A stretch of 64,000 nt of DNA from Tumebacillus_A lipolyticus. GTDB taxonomy: Bacteria; Bacillota; Bacilli; Tumebacillales; Tumebacillaceae. Position numbers and translations under genes: made by a program. The stretch covers positions 868,001-932,000 of the forward strand of contig NZ_JBHUIO010000002.1 of assembly GCF_042682745.1 (NCBI RefSeq), written 5' to 3'. Under the pieces are notes generated by a model that saw only the letters and a program-made list of their open reading frames with translations, did not search any database and had not been told where the DNA came from. Of this stretch, positions 1 through 9,336 are shown one piece after another (within the stretch, counting starts at the first letter, position 1; each line of letters begins with the position of its first letter).

Positions 1-13
1 GTTTCTTTGCGCT

Positions 14-937
14 TTATTTCGATTTGACCAGCGAGATCGAGCCGGTGTTGGTCGACAGCGTCACCTGACCTGTGCTCCCATCACCGATCTGCCCTTGAAC
101 CGATTTGCTCGGTCCGAGACGGCGCTCGTTGAGCGAGAACTCCGAGTCGAGCGCTCCCACGTTCGTCTTCGCATCGACCTTGAGGTTCTCTTTCTCCGAC
201 AGAGCCAACTTCAGCGCGCCCACATTTGAGGTCACCTCGATCGCTTTGACCTCTTTTCCACCTTGGATCGAGATCGCCCCCGTGTTGTTTTTCACATGGA
301 GCGTGCCCTTAAAACCGTCGATGTCGATCTTCGCCACGTTCGCGATCACAGTCAGGTCGCTCTGCAAGCCAGAGGTTGTGATATCACCAACTTTTGTGTC
401 TAACTCGATGGCGATCGCTGGCGGCACGACCAACTCATAGTCGACGCGAAACTGTTTGAGCAACGAGTCGGACAGATAGCGACCCGATTGCACGAGCATC
501 GTCGCCTCTCCCGCTTCATGCACATCGATCGTCACCTGCTTCAGCCGCTCCTGCGCTTCTTGTCGCGGCTCATTCGTGTTGAGCTTTTTGGTGTACTTTA
601 ACGTGGCCTGTTTCGCGTTGGCATCGGCAGTCACTTTGATCTGACCGACATTGTTCTCCAGCTTGATCTTCTTGATCTGCTCAAGCTCGATCGTCTGCGA
701 CCCCATCTCGATCACCAGATTCCCATCGCTAAATCCTTCTGCCAACTTCTCCATGCTCGCTCCGAAGCGATCCATCTCCTCACCGAATCGCTCCATGTTG
801 CTCCCGATTCGCTCGACGCCAGCCTCCACTTTTGCTGCCACAAGTTCATCGAGATGAATCATTTTGCTGACAGATGATGTGAGCATGACCAGTCCGAAAA
901 CGATCAGTGCGTAGCCCCAACTTTTATGCAATCTCAT
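14..937 (-). CDS. DUF4097-type membrane-anchored beta-repeat protein
   Basis: Protein of 307 residues. Residues about 7-24 form one hydrophobic segment (an uncleaved anchor or signal). A predicted helical stretch rich in Met, Glu and Arg follows (about 40-70). The rest is a repetitive beta-strand region with recurring IxVTxNxGxIxL-like units, typical of the DUF4097/LiaF-like 'toast-rack' fold. In Bacillales such proteins often sit with cell-envelope stress genes, but no stress regulator is next to it here. The fold assignment rests on the repeat pattern; the function is unknown. The ATG start follows a GGAGGAGTGATCG-type ribosome binding site. Confidence 0.7.
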   Translation of the reverse strand: MRLHKSWGYALIVFGLVMLTSSVSKMIHLDELVAAKVEAGVERIGSNMERFGEEMDRFGASMEKLAEGFSDGNLVIEMGSQTIELEQIKKIKLENNVGQIKVTADANAKQATLKYTKKLNTNEPRQEAQERLKQVTIDVHEAGEATMLVQSGRYLSDSLLKQFRVDYELVVPPAIAIELDTKVGDITTSGLQSDLTVIANVAKIDIDGFKGTLHVKNNTGAISIQGGKEVKAIEVTSNVGALKLALSEKENLKVDAKTNVGALDSEFSLNERRLGPSKSVQGQIGDGSTGQVTLSTNTGSISLVKSK

Positions 938-1024
938 CGATCGATCACTCCTCCGCGAAACTTCTTCTGCCCTTATAGACGATCATTGCGGAGCATACCC
1001 TTCATCAACTTTCACTCCATCGAC

Positions 1025-1055
1025 AAAAAACCCTCCGAACGATTATTCGGAGGGT
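1025..1055 (-). terminator. Rho-independent terminator of the lonA-ysxC unit
   Basis: Inverted repeat CCCTCCGAA / TTCGGAGGG followed, in the minus-strand direction, by a run of T. It overlaps the ysxC stop codon and separates the unit from the DUF4097 gene. Confidence 0.8.
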
Positions 1056-1654
1056 GCGATGATTTCTTCTACGCCAACATACTTGGCGATCAGATCCCAG
1101 ACTTCCTGCTTGCCCAGCCCAGTCTCTGCGGAGGTGAGGATGATCGGCGTGCCAGGCAATACGCCCAGCGTCTGCCGAATGATCTTCACATGCTTTTGAT
1201 ACTGCCCACGGGCAACCTTGTCCGCCTTGGTCACGATGATCGCATGCGGGCGCGCATAGTGGGCCAAATACTGGTACATCTCCACATCCTCTTTAGAGGG
1301 AGCGTGGCGAATATCGACCAGTTGCATGACCAGCTTTAAGTTTTCCCGCTTGTCGAGATAGGTGCCGATCATCTTGCCCCATTGCGCCTTGACATCCTTC
1401 GGCACCCGCGCAAAGCCATAACCAGGCAGATCGACAAAGTAGAAATCCTCGTTGAGCAGGTAATAGTTCAGCTGCTGCGTCTTGCCCGGCGTTCCTGACG
1501 TGCGAGCAAGGCCGCGACGGTTGAGCAGGCGGTTGATCAAGGATGACTTTCCGACGTTTGAGCGACCTGCCAGCGCAACTTCGGGCAGGTCGCCTTCCGG
1601 ATACTGCTCCGGTTTCACGGCGGAGATGATAAACTTCGCATCTCTGATAATCAT
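1043..1654 (-). CDS. ysxC: Ribosome biogenesis GTPase YsxC/EngB
   Basis: A 203-residue TrmE-Era-EngA-YihA-like GTPase. All G motifs are visible: G1 GRSNVGKSS (about 31-39), G2 TPGKTQ, G3 DLPGYG, G4 TKADK and G5 SAETGLG. The family takes part in assembly of the large ribosomal subunit and is usually essential. The ATG overlaps the lonA stop codon as ATGA, indicating translational coupling. The order clpX-lonB-lonA-ysxC matches B. subtilis. Confidence 0.95.
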   Translation of the reverse strand: MIIRDAKFIISAVKPEQYPEGDLPEVALAGRSNVGKSSLINRLLNRRGLARTSGTPGKTQQLNYYLLNEDFYFVDLPGYGFARVPKDVKAQWGKMIGTYLDKRENLKLVMQLVDIRHAPSKEDVEMYQYLAHYARPHAIIVTKADKVARGQYQKHVKIIRQTLGVLPGTPIILTSAETGLGKQEVWDLIAKYVGVEEIIAPSE

Positions 1655-3990
1655 ATCGGTCGTACCAGCGCTTCCTTCAACACTTGATCGATCCGTTCCA
1701 CCAGCACGATCTGCAGCTCTTCACGAACGCTTTCCGGGATGTCTTCAATATCCTTTTTGTTCTCGATCGGGAGCAGCACCTTTTTGATCCCCGCGCGATG
1801 CGCCGCCATGCATTTCTCCTTGACGCCGCCGATCGGCAACACGTGGCCGCGCAGGGTGATCTCGCCTGTCATCGCCACTTCGCGCGAGACGGGAACGCCT
1901 GTCAGCTGCGAGATGAGCGCGGTGCACATCGAGATGCCGGCAGACGGTCCATCTTTCGGGATCGCGCCTTCGGGAATGTGCAGGTGAATGTCCGTTTTCT
2001 CCAAGAAATCAGGGTCTACGCCGAGCGCATCCGAACGGGAGCGGATGTAGGAGAACGCAGCCTGCGCCGACTCTTTCATCACATCGCCCAGCTGTCCGGT
2101 CAAGGTCAATTTGCCCTTGCCGGCATAAGTGGTCGCCTCGATCACCAGCGTCTCACCGCCGACTGCCGTCCAAGCGAGCCCAGTCACCACACCGATCTGA
2201 TCCTCTTTCTCAGCAAGACCGTGGCGGAAGCGCGCGCCTCCGAGGTAGTCGGGCAGGTTTTCAGGTGTGATCTGCACATGCTCCACTTCGCCTGCCACGA
2301 TCTTTTTCGCCGCTTTGCGGCACAGGGAAGCCAGTTGACGCTCCAAGCTCCGAACGCCCGCCTCGCGGGTATACCCGCGAATGATCTCGTAGATCGTCTC
2401 ATCGACAATCTCCACCTGCTCAGGCTGTAGACCGTGGTTTTCCAGCTGTTTCTTCAGCAGATGGTCTTTTGCGATATGCAGTTTCTCCACTTCGGTGTAG
2501 CCGGACAGGTTGATCACTTCCATCCGGTCCATCAGCGGTTGAGGTATGTTGTGCAACACGTTGGCGGTGGTGATAAACATCACTTTGGACAGGTCATACG
2601 GAATTTCTATGTAATGGTCGCTAAACGTGTTGTTCTGTTCCGGGTCGAGCACTTCCAGCAGTGCGGACGAAGGGTCGCCGCGAAAGTCGGACGTCATCTT
2701 GTCGATCTCGTCGAGCAGGAACAGCGGGTTGACTTCGCCTGCCGACTTCATGCCCTGGATCACACGGCCTGGCATCGCGCCAACATATGTTCTTCTGTGC
2801 CCGCGGATCTCCGCTTCATCGCGCACGCCGCCCAGCGAAACGCGGACAAACTTGCGGTTGAGCGCTTTGGCGATCGAGCGTGCCAGCGAGGTTTTCCCCA
2901 CGCCGGGCGGCCCTGCGAGGCAGAGGATCGGCCCTTTGAGCTTTTTGACCAGCTTTTGCACGGCGAGATATTCGAGGATGCGCTCCTTGACCTTCTCCAA
3001 GCCGTGATGCTCTTCATCGAGCACTTGCTCCGCTTTGAGGATGTCGATCTCTTCGACGCTTTCCTCCGTCCACGGCACAGCCAACAGCCAGTCGATATAG
3101 GTGCGAATCACGCTGCCTTCCGCCGAGGAGGTCGGCATCTTCTCCAAGCGGTCGATCTCTTTCTCCACTTTCTCTCGCACATCTTCTGGAAGGTTTTTCT
3201 TCGCAGCCAACTCGCGAAGCTCTTCCGCCTCGCCACCGCGACCTTCCTTGTCGCCAAGCTCCTTTTGAATCGCCTTCATCTGTTCGCGCAGGTAGTATTC
3301 CTTCTGCGTCTTCTCCATCTGTTTGCGCACGCGCTGGTTGATCTTGCGCTCAAGCTCCAGCACTTCTCGCTCATCAGAAAGGATTTTCAACAAGCGCTCC
3401 AAACGCTCTTTCACATCGACCGCTTCCAGAATCTCCTGCTTGTCGGTGATCTTCAGCGTCAGGTGCGAAGCGATCGCATCGGCCAGTCGCCCTGGCTCAT
3501 CGATGTCTGTCACAGCAGCCAACGTCTCCTGCGTGATCTTCTTCGAAACTTTGATATATTGTTCGAACTGATGGAGTACGGCGCGCATCAGCGCTTCTGC
3601 CTCCGAATCGTACTCGGTCGGCTCCGGCAGTTCCTCCACTTCTACAACATAACATTCTTCGCGCTCCACATAGCTTGCAATCGAGGCGCGATGCAATCCC
3701 TCGACGATGACGCGCATCGTGCCGTTGGGCAGTTTGAGCATTTGCTTGACCTTGGCGACCGTACCCACTTCAAACAGGTCATCCGGTTCCGGGTCGTCAA
3801 TCTGGGTCTCTACTTGCGATACGAGGAGGATCAGGTTTTCGCCTACCATCGCCCGTTCCACCGCTTTGACCGAAACTTCGCGCCCGACGTCAAAGTGCAT
3901 GACCATGGTGGGATAGACAATTAGTCCGCGCAGCGGCAGCAACGGGAGCGTGCGCTTCGTGCTGATTCCCATCGTGTTCACCTCCATCAC
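1651..3990 (-). CDS. lonA: ATP-dependent protease La (LonA)
   Basis: About 779 residues, the usual LonA length. Order of domains: N-terminal substrate-binding LAN domain (about 12-205), a coiled middle region rich in charged residues, an AAA+ module with Walker A GPPGVGKTS (about 362-370) and Walker B LFLLDEIDKM, and a C-terminal peptidase domain. The Ser-Lys dyad is visible as KDGPSAG (Ser) and GGVKEK (Lys). It degrades misfolded and regulatory proteins in the cytoplasm. ATG codons occur at residues 1, 2 and 7 (MMEVNTMGIST), so the exact start is uncertain by a few residues. Confidence 0.97.
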   Translation of the reverse strand: MMEVNTMGISTKRTLPLLPLRGLIVYPTMVMHFDVGREVSVKAVERAMVGENLILLVSQVETQIDDPEPDDLFEVGTVAKVKQMLKLPNGTMRVIVEGLHRASIASYVEREECYVVEVEELPEPTEYDSEAEALMRAVLHQFEQYIKVSKKITQETLAAVTDIDEPGRLADAIASHLTLKITDKQEILEAVDVKERLERLLKILSDEREVLELERKINQRVRKQMEKTQKEYYLREQMKAIQKELGDKEGRGGEAEELRELAAKKNLPEDVREKVEKEIDRLEKMPTSSAEGSVIRTYIDWLLAVPWTEESVEEIDILKAEQVLDEEHHGLEKVKERILEYLAVQKLVKKLKGPILCLAGPPGVGKTSLARSIAKALNRKFVRVSLGGVRDEAEIRGHRRTYVGAMPGRVIQGMKSAGEVNPLFLLDEIDKMTSDFRGDPSSALLEVLDPEQNNTFSDHYIEIPYDLSKVMFITTANVLHNIPQPLMDRMEVINLSGYTEVEKLHIAKDHLLKKQLENHGLQPEQVEIVDETIYEIIRGYTREAGVRSLERQLASLCRKAAKKIVAGEVEHVQITPENLPDYLGGARFRHGLAEKEDQIGVVTGLAWTAVGGETLVIEATTYAGKGKLTLTGQLGDVMKESAQAAFSYIRSRSDALGVDPDFLEKTDIHLHIPEGAIPKDGPSAGISMCTALISQLTGVPVSREVAMTGEITLRGHVLPIGGVKEKCMAAHRAGIKKVLLPIENKKDIEDIPESVREELQIVLVERIDQVLKEALVRPI

Positions 3991-4101
3991 TTAAAAAGAA
4001 AAAAAGTACCTGCTTCTGCTAGTATGCCAATTGTACCGTATGGCATGTTGTTTGTCTAATCTTGACCTTAAAATGAAATTCCGTCCATTGAAACAGGCAA
4101 A

Positions 4102-4126
4102 GGCGGGGAGCCTCTCTCCCCCCGCC
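4102..4126 (-). terminator. Possible terminator after lonB
   Basis: GC-rich inverted repeat GGCGGGGAG / CTCCCCCCGCC between the lonB stop and the lonA start. The following T tract is poor, so termination strength is uncertain. Confidence 0.5.
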
Positions 4127-4150
4127 AAGCTGCTTTGTATTTTATGACAG

Positions 4151-5845
4151 TCACTTCGACATGTTGACAGTGGGTACGGGAAGCAGGTTGGACGGAGCTT
4201 GTGCTGGTGCCAGACTCTTCTCCGACACCTCCTCCATCAGCGCCAGATCGATCACCTGTTCGATGCGCTCGACAGGGATGATCTCGATTCCTTCGGCCGA
4301 CTTGAAGATATCTTGCCAGTTGTCCTTCGGAATCACCACTCTTGTGGCGCCTGCCTGCTTGGCCGCCTCCACCTTGGCGATGACCCCGCCGATCGGCTTG
4401 ACAAACCCTCTGATCGACACCTCCCCGGTCATCGCCACGCGGTTGTCGACCGGAGTTCCCTTGATCGCAGAATAGATGGCGGTCGCCATCGTGATCCCAG
4501 CAGACGGCCCATCGACCGGAATCCCGCCTGGGAAATTGACGTGCAGATCGTAATCGAGCGGGTCGACCTGCATCGTGCGGCGCAACACGGTCATCACGTT
4601 TTCGACCGACCCTTTCGCCATCGACTTGCGGCGCGTGCTTCTGGCCCCGCCGTTTGTCTGTTCCTCTTCGACGACACCCGTGATGTTCAGCGTGCCCTTG
4701 CCCGTCTCTGTCGCTTTGGTCGCCGTCACCTCGATCTCAAGCAGCATGCCCTGATTGGGACCATAGACGGCAAGGCCGTTGACAAATCCGACCTGCGGCA
4801 AATCTGGCACGCGCTTTTCCGGACGCGGCGAGATCTGGGAGCAGTTGATCACCCATTCCACATCGGCTGTGGTGATCACCATTCTCGACTCCCCGATCGC
4901 AATGCCTGCCGCCGTCTGCACCACATTGACCGCCTCTCGTCCGTTGGTCGCATATTTGGCGATCGTCTGCACAGCACCCGCTTCCATCTCGAACATGATC
5001 TTGCTGGCCGCAGTGGCGACGATCGACTTGATCTCCTCCTGCTTGAGCGCGCGGAAGAATATCTCCACACAGCGCGACCGAATCGCCGGCGGAAGTTCAT
5101 CTGCCGAACGGGTGGTGGCACCGATCATCCGAAAGTCTGCCGGCAGACCGTTTTGAAAAATATCGTGAATGTGACCGGGGATCTGGTTGTCGTCTGCAGA
5201 ATAATAGGCGCTCTCCAAAAACACTTTTCGATCTTCCAGCACTTTTAACAGCTTGTTCAGTTGAATCGGATGCAGCTCGCCGATCTCATCGATGAACAGC
5301 ATCCCGCCGTGCGCTTTGGTCACAGCACCTGGCTTGGGCTGAGGAATTCCCGCCATGCCCATCGCGCCCGCCCCCTGATAGATCGGATCGTGCACCGAGC
5401 CGATCAACGGGTCGGCGATCCCCCGCTCATCAAAGCGAGCGGTGGTCGCATCGAGTTCAATAAACTTGGCATTTTCACCGAACGGAGAGATCTTGTTCTT
5501 TTTCGCTTCTTCAAGCACGAGGCGCGCAGCTGCCGTCTTGCCGACACCTGGCGGGCCATAGATGATCACATGTTGCGGGTTGGGGCCGCAAAGCGCAGCC
5601 CGCAGCGCTTTGATGCCATCTTCCTGCCCGACGATCTCTTGGAACGCTGCCGGGCGCGTCTTTTCGGCCAACGGTTCGGTCAGCGCAATCGCCCGCAGCT
5701 TGCGGAGTTTCTCCAGCTCTCGTTTCGACTCGCTTTCGATGGCGGAACGGTTGTTTTGTTGGGCTTTCAACTGGTTCCAAAAATAGAGCCCGATGACGAC
5801 AGCAAAAAAGACTTGCACGAGACTCAAGATCATTGTGAAACTCAT
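4151..5845 (-). CDS. lonB: Lon-like ATP-dependent protease LonB
   Basis: A 564-residue membrane-tethered Lon relative. Residues about 4-20 form a transmembrane helix (MILSLVQVFFAVVIGLYF). The AAA+ module follows with Walker A GPPGVGKTAA and Walker B GGMLFIDEIGELH. The Lon peptidase domain has the catalytic Ser in VDGPSAG and Lys in GGVIAKVEAAK. The reading frame extends upstream to 5971, but that would run through the clpX terminator. I chose the ATG at 5845, which has an AGGAGGT site 11 bases upstream. In B. subtilis LonB is forespore-associated (sigma-F); no such promoter was verified here. Confidence 0.93.
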   Translation of the reverse strand: MSFTMILSLVQVFFAVVIGLYFWNQLKAQQNNRSAIESESKRELEKLRKLRAIALTEPLAEKTRPAAFQEIVGQEDGIKALRAALCGPNPQHVIIYGPPGVGKTAAARLVLEEAKKNKISPFGENAKFIELDATTARFDERGIADPLIGSVHDPIYQGAGAMGMAGIPQPKPGAVTKAHGGMLFIDEIGELHPIQLNKLLKVLEDRKVFLESAYYSADDNQIPGHIHDIFQNGLPADFRMIGATTRSADELPPAIRSRCVEIFFRALKQEEIKSIVATAASKIMFEMEAGAVQTIAKYATNGREAVNVVQTAAGIAIGESRMVITTADVEWVINCSQISPRPEKRVPDLPQVGFVNGLAVYGPNQGMLLEIEVTATKATETGKGTLNITGVVEEEQTNGGARSTRRKSMAKGSVENVMTVLRRTMQVDPLDYDLHVNFPGGIPVDGPSAGITMATAIYSAIKGTPVDNRVAMTGEVSIRGFVKPIGGVIAKVEAAKQAGATRVVIPKDNWQDIFKSAEGIEIIPVERIEQVIDLALMEEVSEKSLAPAQAPSNLLPVPTVNMSK

Positions 5846-5934
5846 CGGATCGCGATACCTCCTCTTCCTTTCACGCGCCTTTGCATTGAAATTAGTATGT
5901 CCTCCGGGAAGCCAAGTAAAACCTATCTTGGCAC

Positions 5935-5969
5935 GAAAAAGAACCGACCCCAGAAAGGAGTCGGTTCTC
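5935..5969 (-). terminator. Rho-independent terminator of clpX
   Basis: Inverted repeat GAACCGAC / GTCGGTTC followed by a T run in the minus-strand direction, directly after the clpX stop codon. Confidence 0.85.
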
Positions 5970-5984
5970 ATCTTGCCAACAGGC

Positions 5985-7238
5985 TTATGCAGTCTCTTCT
6001 TGCTTCGATTTTCCGTCTTCGGTGATCAAAGTCGGCGTCTTGCCTTCGGTGATCGCCTCTTGGGTGATCACACATTTGACCACATCTTCGCGAGCAGGCA
6101 GATCGAACATCACATCGAGCATCGTCGATTCGATGATCGCTCGCAACCCCCGAGCACCGGTCTTGCGCTTGATCGCCTCTTTAGCGATCTCTTCCAGCGC
6201 CTCTTCGGTGAACTCAAGCTCCACATTGTCCATCTGGAGCAAGCGGTTGTACTGCTTGACGATCGCGTTTTTCGGCTCGGTCAAAATGCGTTTTAGCGCT
6301 TCGACATCGAGCGGCTCCAGCGCAGTCAGCACCGGCAGACGACCGACAAACTCGGGGATCAGCCCGTAGCGCTGCAGGTCTTCCGGCATCAGCTTGGCAA
6401 GAACAAACTCTTGCTCTTCCTTCTTCTGACCTTCCTTGCCGAATCCGATCACCTTTTCACCCATCCGGCGCTTGATGATCTGTTCCATGCCATCGAACGC
6501 ACCGCCGCAGATAAACATGATGTCCTTCGTATCGATCTGGATGAACTCCTGATGCGGATGTTTGCGGCCGCCTTGCGGTGGCACGCTTGCGGTCGTACCT
6601 TCCAGGATCTTCAGCAGCGCTTGCTGAACGCCTTCACCCGATACATCGCGCGTGATCGAAGGGTTCTCCGACTTGCGAGCGATCTTGTCGATCTCGTCGA
6701 TATAGATGATGCCCTTTTGCGCCTTCTCCACATCGTAGTCGGCCGCCTGAATCAGACGAAGCAACACGTTCTCCACATCTTCGCCCACATAACCAGCCTC
6801 GGTCAGCGAGGTCGCATCGGCGATCGCGAACGGAACGTTCAGAATCCGCGCCAACGTCTGGGCGAGCAGCGTCTTCCCGCTGCCGGTCGGACCGATCAGC
6901 AGGATGTTCGACTTGGAAAGCTCGACATCTTCCGCCTTCGATTGGGTGTTGATGCGCTTGTAGTGGTTGTAGACCGCCACAGCCAGCGCCTTTTTCGCCT
7001 GATCCTGACCGATTACATATTGGTCGAGAATCTCCCGAATCTCAGTCGGCTTCGGGATGTCTTTCATCTCAAACTCTTCTTCTTCGCCAAGCTCCTCTTC
7101 GACGATCTCGTTGCACAGCTCGATGCATTCGTCACAAATATAGACACCTGGTCCAGCGACCAGTTTGCGCACTTGGTCTTGAGTCTTGCCGCAGAACGAA
7201 CATTTCAACTGCCCTTTGTCATCATTGAACTTGAACAT
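5985..7238 (-). CDS. clpX: ATP-dependent Clp protease ATPase subunit ClpX
   Basis: A 417-residue unfoldase that feeds substrates to ClpP. It has an N-terminal zinc-binding domain (Cys pairs CSFC at about 14-17 and CDEC at about 36-39), Walker A GPTGSGKT, Walker B IIYIDEIDKIA and the C-terminal ClpB-D2-like small domain (TGARGLRAI). An LGF/IGF-type loop needed for ClpP docking is probable in the VIGFGKEG region. It lies downstream of tig and upstream of lonB, as in B. subtilis. Confidence 0.97.
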   Translation of the reverse strand: MFKFNDDKGQLKCSFCGKTQDQVRKLVAGPGVYICDECIELCNEIVEEELGEEEEFEMKDIPKPTEIREILDQYVIGQDQAKKALAVAVYNHYKRINTQSKAEDVELSKSNILLIGPTGSGKTLLAQTLARILNVPFAIADATSLTEAGYVGEDVENVLLRLIQAADYDVEKAQKGIIYIDEIDKIARKSENPSITRDVSGEGVQQALLKILEGTTASVPPQGGRKHPHQEFIQIDTKDIMFICGGAFDGMEQIIKRRMGEKVIGFGKEGQKKEEQEFVLAKLMPEDLQRYGLIPEFVGRLPVLTALEPLDVEALKRILTEPKNAIVKQYNRLLQMDNVELEFTEEALEEIAKEAIKRKTGARGLRAIIESTMLDVMFDLPAREDVVKCVITQEAITEGKTPTLITEDGKSKQEETA

Positions 7239-7311
7239 CGTAGCCCTCCCTTACATAAAGTGCCCGCGACAACCTGCCAACTGCAAAAATCGACTCGCAT
7301 TATGTATTTTG

Positions 7312-7345
7312 GAAAAACAAGGCACCTTTTGCAAAGTGCCTTGTC
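7312..7345 (-). terminator. Rho-independent terminator of tig
   Basis: Inverted repeat CAAGGCAC / GTGCCTTG with a T-rich tail in the minus-strand direction, between tig and clpX. Confidence 0.8.
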
Positions 7346-7380
7346 TCCCCTGAACATATTGGAACTCTGTTATGTGAGAA

Positions 7381-8685
7381 CTACTCTACTTTTGCAGACT
7401 CGACGAGAACTGCAATCGTTTTGCGAGTTTTGATGTCGTTGTGCAGGTTGGACAGACCCGGATCACGCGCTTCCAAGATCTCTTTCACGCGCTCAACTTC
7501 CATTTTCGCAGAAGTTGCGATTTTCTCCAGCTCTGTATTGATTTCGCCTTCGGTCGCTTCGATTCCTTCCGCAGCGGTGACCGCTTCCAGAACCAGACCT
7601 GTGCGGACACGGTTGACCGCTTGACCGCGGAACTCATCCTTCAAGCTTTCCACGGAAGAGCCGGTGAACTGAACGTACGCGTCAAACGGGATGCCTTGCT
7701 GTTGCAGGCGCTGTTTGAAGTCGTCCATCAGGAACTCGATCTCGTTGTCGATCATCGCTTCCGGAATTTCGATGGTCGCGTTTTCGACAGCTTGCGAGAT
7801 CACCGATTCCTCGATGTAGACCTTCTCGTCGTTCACCGCTTTTTCTTTCAGCTTATTCTCGATGTCTGCCTTCAATTCATCGAGGGTGTTAAACTCGGAG
7901 ATATCCTTGACGAACTCATCATCGAGCGCCGGCAGTTGCTTGCGCTTGATCTCGTTCAAGGTGACCTTGAAGACAGCCGGCTGACCAGCCAGCGTCGCAA
8001 CGTGGTACTGCTCCGGGAAGTTGACGTTGATCTCCTTCTCTTCGCCTTTCTTCACGCCGACGATCTGCTCTTCAAAGCCCGGGATGAAGGTGTTGGAGCC
8101 GATCTCCAACTGGTAGTTGTCCGCTTCGCCGCCTTCGAACGCTTCGCCGTTGACGAAGCCTTTGAAGTCGATGATGACGAGATCGCCGTTCTCAACAGCA
8201 ACCCCATCCTCTGCGACCACGATGTCAGCGTGCGAGCCTTGCAGGTTTTTCAGCTCTGCATCGACCGCATCTGCGCTGACGGTGAAGTCTTTCTTCTCGA
8301 CAGCCAGACCTTTGTAAGCGCCCAGTTCAACTTCCGGCTTGACGGTGACGGTCGCCTTGATCACAGCAGACTCACCTTTGCCAAATTGAACGATATCGAT
8401 CTCCGGACGATCGACCGGAACGAGGTTCGCCTCTTGAACAGCCGCTGTGTACGCTTCCGGTAACAGGATGTCCAGCGCGTCTTGATATAATACCTCTACG
8501 CCAAAGCGGTTTTCGAAGATCGAACGCGGCACTTTGCCTTTGCGGAACCCTGGCACGGAGACGGTTTTCACCGCTTTTTGGAACGCTTTGTCAAGTGCGG
8601 AGTTGACCTCTTCCACGCCCACTTCAAATTCGAGAACGCCAACGTTCTTCTCTATTTTTTCCCATTTTTTAACTTCTACTGCCAT
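7381..8685 (-). CDS. tig: Trigger factor (ribosome-associated chaperone)
   Basis: A 434-residue protein with the usual trigger-factor order. The N-terminal ribosome-binding domain has the signature GFRKGKVPRSIFENRFG (about 41-57). The FKBP-type peptidyl-prolyl isomerase domain contains NGDLVIIDFKG. A long helical C-terminal chaperone domain follows. An upstream in-frame extension through two tRNA genes is not coding; the ATG at 8685 has a GGGAGGA site in front of it. Confidence 0.95.
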   Translation of the reverse strand: MAVEVKKWEKIEKNVGVLEFEVGVEEVNSALDKAFQKAVKTVSVPGFRKGKVPRSIFENRFGVEVLYQDALDILLPEAYTAAVQEANLVPVDRPEIDIVQFGKGESAVIKATVTVKPEVELGAYKGLAVEKKDFTVSADAVDAELKNLQGSHADIVVAEDGVAVENGDLVIIDFKGFVNGEAFEGGEADNYQLEIGSNTFIPGFEEQIVGVKKGEEKEINVNFPEQYHVATLAGQPAVFKVTLNEIKRKQLPALDDEFVKDISEFNTLDELKADIENKLKEKAVNDEKVYIEESVISQAVENATIEIPEAMIDNEIEFLMDDFKQRLQQQGIPFDAYVQFTGSSVESLKDEFRGQAVNRVRTGLVLEAVTAAEGIEATEGEINTELEKIATSAKMEVERVKEILEARDPGLSNLHNDIKTRKTIAVLVESAKVE

Positions 8686-8819
8686 CTGAAAATCCTCCCT
8701 TGAATCACCGATGCGAAAAACGCTGCCTTTGTATGTAGTACTGTGGCTTGTCCACGCATGTTTCCTATGTAGACTGATAGACCACCACATTATATCACAA
8801 ATGGAGATAAGTTCAAATA

Positions 8820-8850
8820 CAAAAACACCCTCGTCTTCGCGACGAGGGCA
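8820..8850 (-). terminator. Rho-independent terminator after the tRNA cluster
   Basis: Inverted repeat CCCTCGTC / GACGAGGG followed by TGTTTTT on the minus strand. It lies between tRNA-Gln and tig and ends the tRNA operon. Confidence 0.8.
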
Positions 8851-8872
8851 TCCATTTTCAGGAATATGGTAT

Positions 8873-8947
8873 TGGCTGGGGAGGAAGGGATCGAACCTTC
8901 GCATGACGGAGTCAAAGTCCGTTGCCTTACCGCTTGGCGACTCCCCA
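8873..8947 (-). tRNA. tRNA-Gln (anticodon TTG)
   Basis: A 75-nt cloverleaf with acceptor stem TGGGGAG / CTCCCCA, anticodon loop CTTTGAC, T-loop GGTTCGATCC and an encoded 3' CCA. It is last in a four-tRNA cluster reading Gly-Arg-His-Gln. Confidence 0.95.
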
Positions 8948-8951
8948 ATCT

Positions 8952-9028
8952 TGGGGCGACCGATGGGAATCGAACCCACGAGTGCCAGAGCCACAATCTG
9001 GTGCGTTAACCACTTCGCCACGGCCGCC
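8952..9028 (-). tRNA. tRNA-His (anticodon GTG)
   Basis: Acceptor stem GCGGCCG / CGGTCGC, anticodon loop TTGTGGC, discriminator C73 and encoded CCA. A G is present at position -1, the usual identity element of tRNA-His, and is included in the span. Confidence 0.95.
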
Positions 9029-9036
9029 ATAAAAGA

Positions 9037-9113
<77 letters not shown>

Positions 9114-9119
9114 ATCGTT

Positions 9120-9193
9120 TGGAGCGGGTGATGGGAATCGAACCCACGCGACCAGCTTGGAAGGCTGGAGTTCTACCATTGAACTACACCCGC
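9120..9193 (-). tRNA. tRNA-Gly (anticodon TCC)
   Basis: A 74-nt cloverleaf with acceptor stem GCGGGTG / CACCCGC, anticodon loop CTTCCAA, GGTTCGATTCC T-arm and encoded CCA. First gene of the tRNA cluster. Confidence 0.95.
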
Positions 9194-9336
9194 ATGATGA
9201 AGATGATACACTTGCGTTGCAACGAGAGTTAGTATACAACAAGACGAATCGCTACGTCAACTCTCAAAATGCGGGAAACTGAAAGTGAATCGACCGTCGC
9301 CTCCCCTGAGCGCGACGGTCGATCGATGGCGGCAGA

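Noticed and set aside
2434..3924. Long plus-strand open frame (496 codons) opposite lonA
   Set aside because: It is antisense to a clear lonA, has no domain sense, and is a GC-rich shadow.
7381..9030. Trigger-factor frame extended to 9030
   Set aside because: The extension covers two tRNA genes and a terminator; the ATG at 8685 has a good ribosome binding site.
9290..9325. Inverted repeat CGACCGTCGC / GCGACGGTCG after the tRNA-Gly gene
   Set aside because: It has no T run on either side and may only be a chance GC-rich stem; not called a terminator.
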